A stretch of 64,000 nt of DNA from Rhodococcus sp. Leaf247. Its GTDB lineage: Bacteria; Actinomycetota; Actinomycetes; Mycobacteriales; Mycobacteriaceae. Positions 17,768 to 25,752 of the stretch are shown here, in pieces. The stretch spans positions 1,466,765-1,530,764 of the forward strand of contig NZ_LMRP01000001.1 in NCBI RefSeq assembly GCF_001426185.1, given 5' to 3'. Each line of letters starts with the position of its first letter. Position 1 is the first letter of the stretch. The notes under the pieces were generated by a model that worked only from the letters and a program-made list of their open reading frames with translations, made no database searches and was not told the DNA's origin. A program made the translations under genes and the position numbers.

Positions 17768-19116
17768 ACTCGGAGTCCTTCGGTCGTCGGAGGCTGCTCA
17801 CCGGCGCTCTGGTGGCAGCCACCGTCCCTCTCGCCGTTGCGTGTTCGCGTGACGACGCGTCGGCTACCCAGTTCCAGTCGCCCAACGTCACCGACACCCC
17901 GGCGGCACGCAACGTCCGGGACTTCGGTGCGACCGGTGACGGCACCACCGACGACACCGACGCGCTGGCGCGGGCCTTCGAGGGCGTCACGCAGGCGTCC
18001 GCGATCTACTTCCCCGGCGGCACCTACCGCGTGACGGCGTGGCCGGCGATGGCCGACTACGCCACCGTCTTCGGGGACGGCGCCGACGTCACGACCATCC
18101 TGTACGAGCAGAACGGCACGTTGATCGACCTGCGGGGTCGCCAGCGGGTCAACTTCCGCCGGATGGGGTTCTTCACCACCGGTGCCACGTCGACCTGCAT
18201 CTCGCTCTCCGCGTGCTTCCGGTGCTCGTTCGACGCGGTCACCATCCGGGGCAACCACTCGTCGTCGAACTTCCCGCAGTACGCGGAACAGCGCGGTGTC
18301 GTGTTGACCGACAACACGGGCGGCACGACATTCGTCAACTGCGACATCAACAATCACGGTGTCGGCCTGACGTCGGAGTGCATCCAGAACTACGTGACGG
18401 CGTCGAAGTTCACCAGCAACCGCGTCGGCGTGCTGGGCACCGGCGGCGACTTCAACGCCGGCATGGCGTTCACCAACGTCGAGTTCGTGTCCGACAACAA
18501 CCCGTCGACGACCGATCGCCACGTGATCGTCGACGGCCCGGCCAACGACTGGTGGTTCACCAACGTCTGGTTCGAGGGGTCCGAGGTCGCGCTGACCGTC
18601 GGCTCACGCGACACCGGTGGGCCGTCGCAGTTCGGCATGGTGAACTGCAAGATCTCTGCTCGGACGACGTGCATCGAGCTGCTCTACTGTCGCCAGCCGT
18701 ATCTGGCGAACATCATCTTCGATCCGGATCCGGACAGCCGTCCCGCCGAACTGGTGATCGACGCCGAACACTGCCCCACCGGCACCGCGGTGAACCTGAT
18801 CTCGGGCATCAACGACGACGTGAATCCGGCTCTGTTTCCCGATGCGTGGACGGTGATCGGTCGGGGCACGATGTCCGGGCCCACCTTCACCAGCACCGTC
18901 GTGACCCGGACCGTGCAGGACGACGTCGACCTGCTGCAAGCGCGCGACTCCGGTGACGCCGTGACCGCCGCGGTCCTGTCGGACGGCACGTGGCTGTCCG
19001 ACAGGCGCGAGGCGGGTGTGGTGCTCAAGGACGAGTCGAATGCCTACTGGCGTCTCGTGGTGGGCACCGACGGTGCTCTGACCACCGAGTCGCTGGGCAC
19101 CGATCGGCCCCGGTGA
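17764..19116 (+). CDS. Secreted right-handed beta-helix lipoprotein (pectate-lyase-3-like fold)
   Basis: 450 residues. The N-terminus has a Tat-like twin-arginine stretch (GRRRLLTGAL) and a lipobox ending in Cys27 (LAVACS), so it is probably exported folded and lipid-anchored. The body starts with NVRDFGATGDGTTDDTDAL, the hallmark N-cap of GH28/GH55/pectate-lyase-3 beta-helices, followed by many short strand repeats. No catalytic set was assigned. The GTG at 17764 overlaps the preceding stop (GTGA). Its stop codon directly abuts the stop of the convergent paralogue at 19117. Likely binds or trims the exported polysaccharide; a phage-tailspike-like depolymerase activity is possible but unproven. 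Confidence 0.82.
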   Translation: MNSESFGRRRLLTGALVAATVPLAVACSRDDASATQFQSPNVTDTPAARNVRDFGATGDGTTDDTDALARAFEGVTQASAIYFPGGTYRVTAWPAMADYATVFGDGADVTTILYEQNGTLIDLRGRQRVNFRRMGFFTTGATSTCISLSACFRCSFDAVTIRGNHSSSNFPQYAEQRGVVLTDNTGGTTFVNCDINNHGVGLTSECIQNYVTASKFTSNRVGVLGTGGDFNAGMAFTNVEFVSDNNPSTTDRHVIVDGPANDWWFTNVWFEGSEVALTVGSRDTGGPSQFGMVNCKISARTTCIELLYCRQPYLANIIFDPDPDSRPAELVIDAEHCPTGTAVNLISGINDDVNPALFPDAWTVIGRGTMSGPTFTSTVVTRTVQDDVDLLQARDSGDAVTAAVLSDGTWLSDRREAGVVLKDESNAYWRLVVGTDGALTTESLGTDRPR

Positions 19117-20379
19117 TCAGAGCACGCCGAGGTTCTGACCGCTGATCACACCGGTGTTGCTGATGGACAGGCGCCAACTCTTGCCGTCGGGTGACTTGAC
19201 GATGGGTCCGCCACCGGCCGACGTCAGCCTGCCGCGACCCAGCACGGTCCACCCGCCGGGGAAGGTGTTGCCGGGGAAGTCCGCTCCCTGGCTGGTGATG
19301 AGGTTGATCGCCGTTCCTTCCGGAACGTACTGGCCGTTGATGCGGATCAGCTGAGGCGTCGACTGCTGGTCGGCGTCGAACGCGACGTTGGACAGGTACG
19401 GCTGACGGCAGTGTTGCAGGTCGAGGCAGATTCCTCGTGCGGCGACCTTGCAGTTCACCATGCCGAACTGCGACGGCCCTCCCGTCCCGGCCTTGCCGAT
19501 GACGAGAGCCGACGCGGCACCTTCGAACCACACGTTGGTCAGCCACCAGTCGTTGGCCCGGCCGTCGACGATGATGTGCGAGGTGGTCGTGTTCGCATTG
19601 ATGTCGGAGACGAATTCCGTGTTGACGATGGACATTCCCGACGCGAAATTGTTGCCCGTTCCGAGCAGTCCGATCCAGTTGGTGGTGAACTTGCAGTTCG
19701 CGATGTACGACTGAATGGCCGTCGTGGACATCGCCGTTCCGTAATTGTTGAAGTCGCAATTGACGAACGACGTTCCGCCGGTGTTGTTGATCAGCGACAC
19801 GCCTTTCTGTCCGAGGAATCGCGGATAGCTCTGCGGCGTGTGGTTGCCGCGGAAGACGACCGAGTCGAACGAGCAGCGGAAGCAGTGATCGAGCAGGACC
19901 GCCAGAGACGACGGGTCCTGCGAGAAGATGCCCATGTTCTTCAGGGCGACGCGCTGCCGGTCCTTGAGAGTGAGCAGGGTGCCGGAGCTGGTGTGCACGA
20001 TCGTGGTCAGGTCGGCGCCGGCGCCGAACACGGTGGCGTAGTTGGCGAACTGCGGCAGAGTCCGCACCCGGAACATGCCCGGCGGGAAGTAGAGCGGTCG
20101 GTTCTGTTGCTGCGCTGCGGTATACGCCGCGGCGATCGCGGCGGTGTCGTCGGCCGCGTTGTCGCCCTTCGCGTTGTACGGCGCGGCTTTGACGTTGACC
20201 CACCCCAGAAGAGCGGCAGGGTCGGTCTCGCCTGCTGCCAACGTCACGCCGACGGGCTCGTCGGACGTCGCGAACAATCCGCCGGCCGCGAGCGCGGTGG
20301 TGCCGACGCCGGCCGCGAGACCGCCCATCAGCAATGCGCGGCGGTCGAGTCTGGAACCCGACGGACCTCTGTTGTTCAT
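19117..20379 (-). CDS. Tat-exported right-handed beta-helix protein, paralogue of the neighbouring lipoprotein
   Basis: 420 residues. Tat-type signal RLDRRALLMGGLAAGV ending near ALAAGG, without a lipobox, so probably released or cell-wall-associated. The mature part aligns along its length with the protein at 17764: shared blocks include ANYATVFGAGADLTTI versus ADYATVFGDGADVTTI, FRCSFDSVVFRGNH, TGGPSQFGMVNCK and CRQPYL. The ATG at 20379 has AAGGGG six nt upstream; an upstream extension to 20499 lacks support. The pair is convergent with abutting stops (TGA|TCA). Probably acts on the same glycan as its partner. Confidence 0.85.
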   Translation of the reverse strand: MNNRGPSGSRLDRRALLMGGLAAGVGTTALAAGGLFATSDEPVGVTLAAGETDPAALLGWVNVKAAPYNAKGDNAADDTAAIAAAYTAAQQQNRPLYFPPGMFRVRTLPQFANYATVFGAGADLTTIVHTSSGTLLTLKDRQRVALKNMGIFSQDPSSLAVLLDHCFRCSFDSVVFRGNHTPQSYPRFLGQKGVSLINNTGGTSFVNCDFNNYGTAMSTTAIQSYIANCKFTTNWIGLLGTGNNFASGMSIVNTEFVSDINANTTTSHIIVDGRANDWWLTNVWFEGAASALVIGKAGTGGPSQFGMVNCKVAARGICLDLQHCRQPYLSNVAFDADQQSTPQLIRINGQYVPEGTAINLITSQGADFPGNTFPGGWTVLGRGRLTSAGGGPIVKSPDGKSWRLSISNTGVISGQNLGVL

Positions 20380-20607
20380 GGTCGACCCCTTCACCATCGT
20401 TGGCAGCGCTCCCGGGCCCCCGCTCGGCGCTGCACACAGACAAGCAAAGAAACGGCAGTTCACGTCGCGACGCGCCGATGCGCGTGACCGGGAAGACAAT
20501 GCACACCGAAAAAGACCGACCGAGGCTTTTGCATTGATTCGGTTCGCCGGATGCTCATCTTGTTTCGTGCGGTCGAGTCAGGAAAATGCACGAAATGCCG
20601 GTCGGGG

Positions 20608-21384
20608 TCAGGATGCGCCGAGAACCCACCGCGGCCGCGACCACACCTGCCAGTACTCGACCGTGACGAAGTCCAGGGACGCGTACAGGGGCACGCCCGC
20701 CGGCGAGGCGAGGCACAGGTCCCGCGAGTCTCCGTTCCGCTCCACCTCGAGGTTCTTGCCGCCCGCGATCAACCGCGCGGCGTAGCCGGCACGTCTGTGG
20801 TCGGGATGCGTGGCCAGGGCCCACCCGGTCACGGTGCTCCCGGCGCGGCACGACAGCAGGCACGACACCAGGGCGTCGTCCACGAACAGACCGTAGGCCG
20901 TGGCGTCCGGTCGATGCAGTGTCTCGGCGGTATAGACGGCTGCGGCAAGTTCCGGGCCGACTCCGAAGGCGAGAGCGGCGACCTCCTGGCATGCGGGCAG
21001 GTCGTCCTCTGTGATCTCGCGCACGCCGTCGATGGGCCGGGCGCCACCGAGTGGTCGGTGCATGAACGGCATGGCCTGCAGGCTGACCCACCCCGCGTCC
21101 GCGAGGGTCTGAGCGCCCGACAGGCCGGCGCCCGCGAGCATCACCAGCGCCGGCTTCCTGAGCGCGGACACCGACTCGATGACCTGTCCGACCTGTTCAG
21201 CGGCATTGCCGCCGTGCACCAGAGCCAGGTTGTAGTCCGGTCGTGCCATGCCGCTGAACGCGAGCCAACCGGAGTCCGTGCACTCGAACGTGTGCTTCGC
21301 CCAGGCGCGTGTCGTCTCCCCGAACGAGCGTCGATAAGCGTCCAGATCCTGCTCGGCCGGGCTCCCGGTCGGGAAGTCGCTCAT
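20608..21384 (-). CDS. GNAT family N-acyltransferase
   Basis: 258 residues. The C-terminal GNAT domain has the acyl-CoA pyrophosphate-binding loop in ATHPDHRRAGYAARLIAGG and a final strand with GVPLYASLDFVTVEYWQVWSR. The N-terminal half (about 1-125) is a degenerate GNAT-like or accessory domain. The ATG at 21384 is chosen because residues upstream look non-coding; GGAAGG lies about 14 nt away, so the start is not firm. It is divergent from the second carrier protein (21565). GNAT folds can use acyl- or aminoacyl-carrier proteins as donors, so transfer of an aminoacyl group to a sugar amine is a possibility; plain acetyl-CoA use is equally compatible. Confidence 0.8.
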   Translation of the reverse strand: MSDFPTGSPAEQDLDAYRRSFGETTRAWAKHTFECTDSGWLAFSGMARPDYNLALVHGGNAAEQVGQVIESVSALRKPALVMLAGAGLSGAQTLADAGWVSLQAMPFMHRPLGGARPIDGVREITEDDLPACQEVAALAFGVGPELAAAVYTAETLHRPDATAYGLFVDDALVSCLLSCRAGSTVTGWALATHPDHRRAGYAARLIAGGKNLEVERNGDSRDLCLASPAGVPLYASLDFVTVEYWQVWSRPRWVLGAS

Positions 21385-21477
21385 CTCGGTACCAAAACCT
21401 TCCTGCGGTATGAAAACTCTTGATATACACTTCTGGCAGATTGTTGCGGCGTCCACAAGAGCCGCATGGGTCTGATT

Positions 21478-21504
21478 TTCTCATGTAAGTCGACGATGCA
21501 TTCG
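21478..21504 (+). promoter_or_regulatory. Promoter-region motif shared with the first carrier-protein operon
   Basis: TTCTCATGTA (21478-21487) followed by GATGCATTCGC (from 21495) lies 60-90 bp before the second carrier-protein start. The same decamer occurs at 621-630, followed by GATGCATATTCGC from 667, before the first carrier-protein gene. Spacing between the two parts differs (17 versus 46 bp start to start). Candidate shared regulator site; could be coincidence. Confidence 0.3.
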
Positions 21505-21564
21505 CCGCGGGGCGCGATATGAGCGTGACTGTCTGTCTGAACCGTAGGCAAGGAGTAAACCCTC

Positions 21565-21864
21565 GTGACGCACCCGTCACCAACCCGGGACACCATCGTC
21601 CGTAGTTCGCTCGAGCGGGCCGGTCGACTACCAGTCGACCCGTGGGCGCTCGCCGATGACGACAACCTCTTCGACGCCGGCTTGAGCAGCCACGCAAGTG
21701 TGGCCGTGCTCGTCGATCTCGAGGAATCTGCCCAGGTCGAGTTCCCCGACCATCTGCTGCGACGTTCGACGTTCTCGACGATCGCCACCATCCGTGACGC
21801 ACTCGACCACGTGGCGGCACTTGTGCCCGCGTCGGACGAGCTGGCGAAGGGAGTTGCACGATGA
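21565..21864 (+). CDS. Second acyl/aminoacyl carrier protein (99 aa), coupled to the glycan-initiating transferase
   Basis: Carrier-protein fold with the phosphopantetheine Ser42 in DAGLSSHASVAVLVDLEE, the same position and nearly the same motif as the carrier protein at 711 (DAGLTSHASVNVMIALED). The following VEFPDHLLRRSTFSTIATI matches VEFPDRLLQKTTFASVTAI. The GTG at 21565 has a strong AAGGAG at 21550-21555. Its stop overlaps the next ATG (ATGA), so it is translated together with the polyprenyl glycosylphosphotransferase. No ligase is adjacent; the one at 2158 is the only candidate in the window. Suggests that an acyl or aminoacyl group is supplied to the polysaccharide pathway. Confidence 0.9.
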   Translation: MTHPSPTRDTIVRSSLERAGRLPVDPWALADDDNLFDAGLSSHASVAVLVDLEESAQVEFPDHLLRRSTFSTIATIRDALDHVAALVPASDELAKGVAR

Positions 21865-23393
21865 CCACATCGCATCCCGATACCGCACCCATCGACCTTC
21901 GAAGCGAAGACCTGGACATCCCGCAGCCGGAGAACCTGCTGCCGCGATTCGCCCGGCACGCCGAGGCCGTGCAGTACGCACAGGCCGCGCAGGAGGCGAC
22001 CGCCACCGAGGTCACTCCGCCCATCCCGCTCCGGCCCAACATCCCGGATCCGCGGAGCCGCATCTCGCGGTTGCCTGCCCTGCATCTGAGCGCCGCCCTC
22101 GGCATCGCACTGGAATCCGTCCTCGTGTCTCTGGTGATCCTGTTCGCGCCGTTCGACGCGCCACGGCTCCTCGTGGCTGCGATGATCGTCGTGTTCGCCA
22201 TCCTTCCCCAGCGTCGCCGTCAGCGCCTCACGCTGTCCCTCCTGGACGACCTGCCTCTCATGGCGTCGATCGTGCTCCTCGTCTCGATGGTCTCCATCGT
22301 GATCGTGGCGCCGTCGACCACGCTGCTCACCGCCGCTCTCATCGCGGCGTCCGTCCTCGCAGCCACCATGGTCGGCCGGGAGACCTCGTACATCGTCGCT
22401 CGCCGGTTGCGTCGACGCCCTCAGTTCCAACGTCGCACCGTCGTCATCGGCAGCGGAGTCGTGGCGTCCCAGCTGGTCGACAGCATGCAGTCCTACCCGG
22501 AGCACGGGCTCGAACCCCATGCGCTGCTGGACGACTCGCCGATGCCGGCCATCGTCGCCAGCCACATCCCGGTCGAGCCGCTGGCCAACCAGCTCCGCAC
22601 GTACATCGACATGCACCAGATCGACACCATCGTCATCGCGTTCTCGGCGATGCGGGAGTCGGCTCTGCTGACCCTGCTGCGCGAGTGCGACCGGATGGAC
22701 TGCGAGATCTTCGTGGTGCCACGTTTGTTCGAATTCGTCAGTGTCACAGGCGAGATGGACCGCCTGCACGCGATCCCCCTCGTGCGTATCCGACGCGATG
22801 CCCACCGGTCCTTCGCCTGGCGCATCAAGCGTGTGCTGAGCAGCATCCTGGCCGGAATGGCGCTGTTCGTGCTGTCCCCGCTGCTGCTCGCCATCGCCGC
22901 AGCGGTGCATGTCTCGGACTCCTCGGCGCCCGTGCTGTTCAAGCAGCTGCGCGTCACCGGCGACGGTGAGCTGTTCAACTGCCTCAAGTTCCGCTCCATG
23001 AAGCCCGCGTCGCGCTCCGAGTCGGACACGACGTGGAACATCTCGCAGGACGATCGTGTCGGGCGTCTGGGCAGGTTCCTACGCAAGACCTCGCTCGACG
23101 AGCTCCCCCAGCTGTGGAACATCATGGTCGGCGATATGGACCTCGTCGGACCGCGTCCGGAGCGACCCCACTTCGTCGACAAGTTCACCACCGAGATCCC
23201 GGGCTACTCCGCACGTCACCGCGTGCCCGGCGGGCTCACGGGTTGGGCTGCCGTGCACGGTCTTCGAGGCGACACGTCGCTGAAGGACCGCGCGCTGTAC
23301 GACAACTTCTACATCGAGAACTGGAGTCTCTGGCTCGACGTCAAGATCCTCCTCCGTACGGTGCTGTCCGTGCTGCGGCGGACCGGTGGCTGA
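21861..23393 (+). CDS. Exopolysaccharide polyprenyl glycosylphosphotransferase (initiating enzyme, WbaP/WcaJ-like)
   Basis: 510 residues: polar N-terminal arm of about 70 residues, four hydrophobic helices (about 75-180), a Rossmann-like segment with RRTVVIGSGVVASQL, a re-entrant hydrophobic helix (about 315-345) and the C-terminal catalytic domain. Catalytic-domain signatures are LFNCLKFRSM, LRKTSLDELPQLWNIM, GDMDLVGPRPE and RHRVPGGLTGWAAV. It transfers a sugar-1-phosphate to undecaprenyl phosphate at the cytoplasmic face to start repeat-unit assembly. It is the only recognisable initiating transferase in the window, although three Wzx/Wzy sets are present. Coupled to the carrier protein upstream. 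Confidence 0.93.
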   Translation: MTTSHPDTAPIDLRSEDLDIPQPENLLPRFARHAEAVQYAQAAQEATATEVTPPIPLRPNIPDPRSRISRLPALHLSAALGIALESVLVSLVILFAPFDAPRLLVAAMIVVFAILPQRRRQRLTLSLLDDLPLMASIVLLVSMVSIVIVAPSTTLLTAALIAASVLAATMVGRETSYIVARRLRRRPQFQRRTVVIGSGVVASQLVDSMQSYPEHGLEPHALLDDSPMPAIVASHIPVEPLANQLRTYIDMHQIDTIVIAFSAMRESALLTLLRECDRMDCEIFVVPRLFEFVSVTGEMDRLHAIPLVRIRRDAHRSFAWRIKRVLSSILAGMALFVLSPLLLAIAAAVHVSDSSAPVLFKQLRVTGDGELFNCLKFRSMKPASRSESDTTWNISQDDRVGRLGRFLRKTSLDELPQLWNIMVGDMDLVGPRPERPHFVDKFTTEIPGYSARHRVPGGLTGWAAVHGLRGDTSLKDRALYDNFYIENWSLWLDVKILLRTVLSVLRRTGG

Positions 23394-23398
23394 GACCT

Positions 23399-23932
23399 GT
23401 GACTTTCCGCCGCCTCCTGGTGGCGTGCTCGGTGTTGTTCGCGGCAGTAGTGCTCGCGGGCTGGCCTGTGTACGTCCACCCGCAAGTAGACCCACTCCGA
23501 CAGGCAGACGCCGTCGTCGTCCTCGGTGGAACGCCCTACGGACGCTTCCACTACGGCATCGACCTCGCCGAGCAGGGGTACGCACCCGAAGTGGTGCTCT
23601 CCAACTCGGTGGGCCCCGACGACGTTCGCATGCAACAGATCTGCAACGGCACCTACACGGTGAAGGTGTCGTGCTTCCTCCCCGATCCGTACTCCACGAA
23701 GGGCGAGGCGGAGGAGATCAAGCGTCGCGCCGCCGCGGAGAACTGGAAACACATCATCGTGGTCACCTACACGCCGCACCTGTCACGGTCGCGCTACATC
23801 GTGCAGCAGTGCTTCGACGGAGAAGTGACCATGTCTCCCAATCCCACCCAGGAATCCATAGGCCAGTGGATCGGCAGTTACATCTACCAGACTGCCGGCT
23901 ACATCAAAGCTGCACTCGATAGCGAGTGCTAG
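23399..23932 (+). CDS. YdcF/DUF218 family membrane-anchored protein
   Basis: 177 residues from a GTG at 23399: one N-terminal transmembrane helix (RRLLVACSVLFAAVVLAGW), then the DUF218 core with ADAVVVLGG, HYGIDLAEQGYAPEVVLSN and STKGEAEEIKRRAAAENW, followed by IIVVTYTPHLSRSRYI. The family includes ElyC/SanA-like proteins connected with envelope carbohydrate metabolism; precise activity unknown. It lies 5 bp after the initiating transferase and is the last gene before a strong terminator, so it belongs to the same transcript. The start lacks a clear Shine-Dalgarno and is uncertain by a few codons. Confidence 0.78.
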   Translation: MTFRRLLVACSVLFAAVVLAGWPVYVHPQVDPLRQADAVVVLGGTPYGRFHYGIDLAEQGYAPEVVLSNSVGPDDVRMQQICNGTYTVKVSCFLPDPYSTKGEAEEIKRRAAAENWKHIIVVTYTPHLSRSRYIVQQCFDGEVTMSPNPTQESIGQWIGSYIYQTAGYIKAALDSEC

Positions 23933-23960
23933 TGACTCGGCCCCAGTGGCCGCGTCACAG

Positions 23961-24038
23961 GACGAACACGAACGCCGTAGTGCGGCATCGCTGCGATGCG
24001 ATGCCGTCGGGGGCTACGGCGCTCGTGTTCGTCTTTTT
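23961..24038 (+). terminator. Large intrinsic terminator after the first polysaccharide locus
   Basis: 20-nt arms at 23961-23980 and 24014-24033 pair at 19 of 20 positions and are followed by T5 at 24034-24038. The loop itself contains a perfect 8-bp stem (23983-23990 with 23999-24006). Only the plus-strand side has a T-run, so it stops transcripts coming from the carrier protein/PGT/YdcF operon before the convergent Hsp70-like gene. Confidence 0.85.
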
Positions 24039-24141
24039 CGTGCGCTAGGTCGGGTTCACTTCTGTTGTGCGCAGAGCCCGGCGTTGCAGCGCCCGGCGCG
24101 ACTGAACCACCTGCAGCGCAACACCAACCGCCGGCGGCAGC

Positions 24142-25605
24142 TCAGAACCCCGGAATCAGCCCCGGCGGGATCTGGATGCCCGGGGGCAGCTGCACACCGG
24201 GAAGGCCCGGGATGGTGGGCGGGACATAGGGCGCGGGGGCCGGTGCCTCGGGTGCTTCCTCGACGGGCGCCGGCGCTTCGACGACGGGAGGCGGCGGTGC
24301 GATGGTCGTGGTGGGGGTAGCCGTGGTGGACCGTGCCCGCGTCGACGTCGTCGGAGGCACCGTCGTGGACGACGACGAGGTGGTCACCGCAGCGGGTTCG
24401 GCCGGCGACTCGTCCGCGGTGGAGGCCGGGGTCGCGCCGTAGCCGAGGGCGAGGCCGATCGCCGCGACCACGGCGAGTCCGAGCGCAGCGACGAGTGGCA
24501 GACGGGGACGTTTGGTGCGTTCCGGCGCGACGGAGCCCGACCCGGACAGCCAGGACGGAGTTTCGGCTGCGCGAGGATCCGCAACCTCCGAGGTAGGCAG
24601 AGCCGACGCGGACGCGGGGCGTTCCTGCACGTCGCTGTACGCCATCGTCGACGCGGACGGAGCAGTCAGGGGCCTTTCAGGCAAGGGCTCCTCGACCGCA
24701 GGCTCCGGCGGCCCCTGAACGGGAGCGGCGCGGAAGGGGACGTCGGAAGAGTCCACCGGGGTGGCGGACAGTGCTGCACCCTTGGCGGCGACGAGTTCGG
24801 GTTCCGCGGGGGTGATGGTGGGCAGGCCGACCCAGCCGGCCAGCGTTGCGCGGACCAGCGGGATCCGCGATCCACCACCGATCATGACGAGTGCGTCGAC
24901 GGGCCGCCCTGCGCGGGCGATGACCTCGCGGGTCAGCCGGGCGGACTGCTCGACCGGAACGGCCACCATCGATTCGAACGCTTCGCGGGACAGCAGGATC
25001 AGTCCGCCGATGCCGGGCAGGCAGACTGCACCGCTCGACGACAACTGCTCCTTGGCGACGCGGCAGCGCAGTTCGAATTCGCGGCCGTCCACGTCGTCCA
25101 GGCCGCTCTGCTGCCGGCTGATCTGGCTGTCGCGGATGGTGGCGTCGAACATGTTGCCGCTGACGTCGAAACTGCGTTGCGACGCCAGGACCCGGCCGTC
25201 GTCGAGGTCGACCACGGTGACGCTGAGGCCGGAGCTACCCAGGTCGTACAGGGCGACGGCGTGCAGTCCGTCGAGGTCGCCGGTGGACCGCAGGAACTCG
25301 ACGGCAGCGTGCACCTCGGGGACCAGGCGGTAGTTGACGATGTGCTGGCGCGCCATGGCTCGGGCGACGGCTCCGGCCTGCGCGTCGTCGCGGTAGGCGA
25401 CGCCGGTGGCCGAGACGGACTCGGGATCGGCAGGGTCGGCGAGGATGACGCCGATGGACTCGGCGGCCAGTTGCTCCGCTTGGTCGAAGGTCGTGTCGAT
25501 CGCGCGGTGGCGGAATGCTGCCTGCACACCGGCGCGTAAGCCGTGGACCGGCCGTGCCAGACGCACGGCACTGGTGCCTACCGACACCCCGAGTACCGAA
25601 GTCAT
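24142..25605 (-). CDS. Membrane-anchored Hsp70-like protein with Pro/Thr-rich extracytoplasmic tail
   Basis: 487 residues. The ATPase fold is complete in order: phosphate-1 region VLGVSVGTSAVRLA at the N-terminus, phosphate-2 ALYDLGSSGLSVTVVDLD, and adenosine motif ALVMIGGGSRIPLV. Glycines of the canonical phosphate-1 and phosphate-2 loops are partly replaced, so activity is uncertain. A linker rich in Pro/Ala/Glu, one transmembrane helix (about 369-390) and a low-complexity Thr/Pro tail ending in repeated P-P-G-[I/L] units follow. No substrate-binding domain is present. It and the truncated relative at 6568 flank the first glycan locus on opposite sides in the same orientation. May act as an envelope-sensing or scaffold ATPase for polysaccharide assembly. 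Confidence 0.8.
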   Translation of the reverse strand: MTSVLGVSVGTSAVRLARPVHGLRAGVQAAFRHRAIDTTFDQAEQLAAESIGVILADPADPESVSATGVAYRDDAQAGAVARAMARQHIVNYRLVPEVHAAVEFLRSTGDLDGLHAVALYDLGSSGLSVTVVDLDDGRVLASQRSFDVSGNMFDATIRDSQISRQQSGLDDVDGREFELRCRVAKEQLSSSGAVCLPGIGGLILLSREAFESMVAVPVEQSARLTREVIARAGRPVDALVMIGGGSRIPLVRATLAGWVGLPTITPAEPELVAAKGAALSATPVDSSDVPFRAAPVQGPPEPAVEEPLPERPLTAPSASTMAYSDVQERPASASALPTSEVADPRAAETPSWLSGSGSVAPERTKRPRLPLVAALGLAVVAAIGLALGYGATPASTADESPAEPAAVTTSSSSTTVPPTTSTRARSTTATPTTTIAPPPPVVEAPAPVEEAPEAPAPAPYVPPTIPGLPGVQLPPGIQIPPGLIPGF

Positions 25606-25752
25606 GAACCGCCCCAGTCAGACCGATCGAGCGCACGATCGAGTCGGTGCGCGCTTGCAGTCGCCGAGTGTAACAAGACAATGCCGTAGCCGTCGCACCG
25701 ACGGTTATTACGCCATTCCGTGAACGCGCAGACCGTTTCCGTTCCCTGCCAT

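Noticed and set aside
24142..25605. Classification as chaperone DnaK
   Set aside because: No substrate-binding domain; it has a transmembrane helix and low-complexity tail, and phosphate loops deviate from DnaK.
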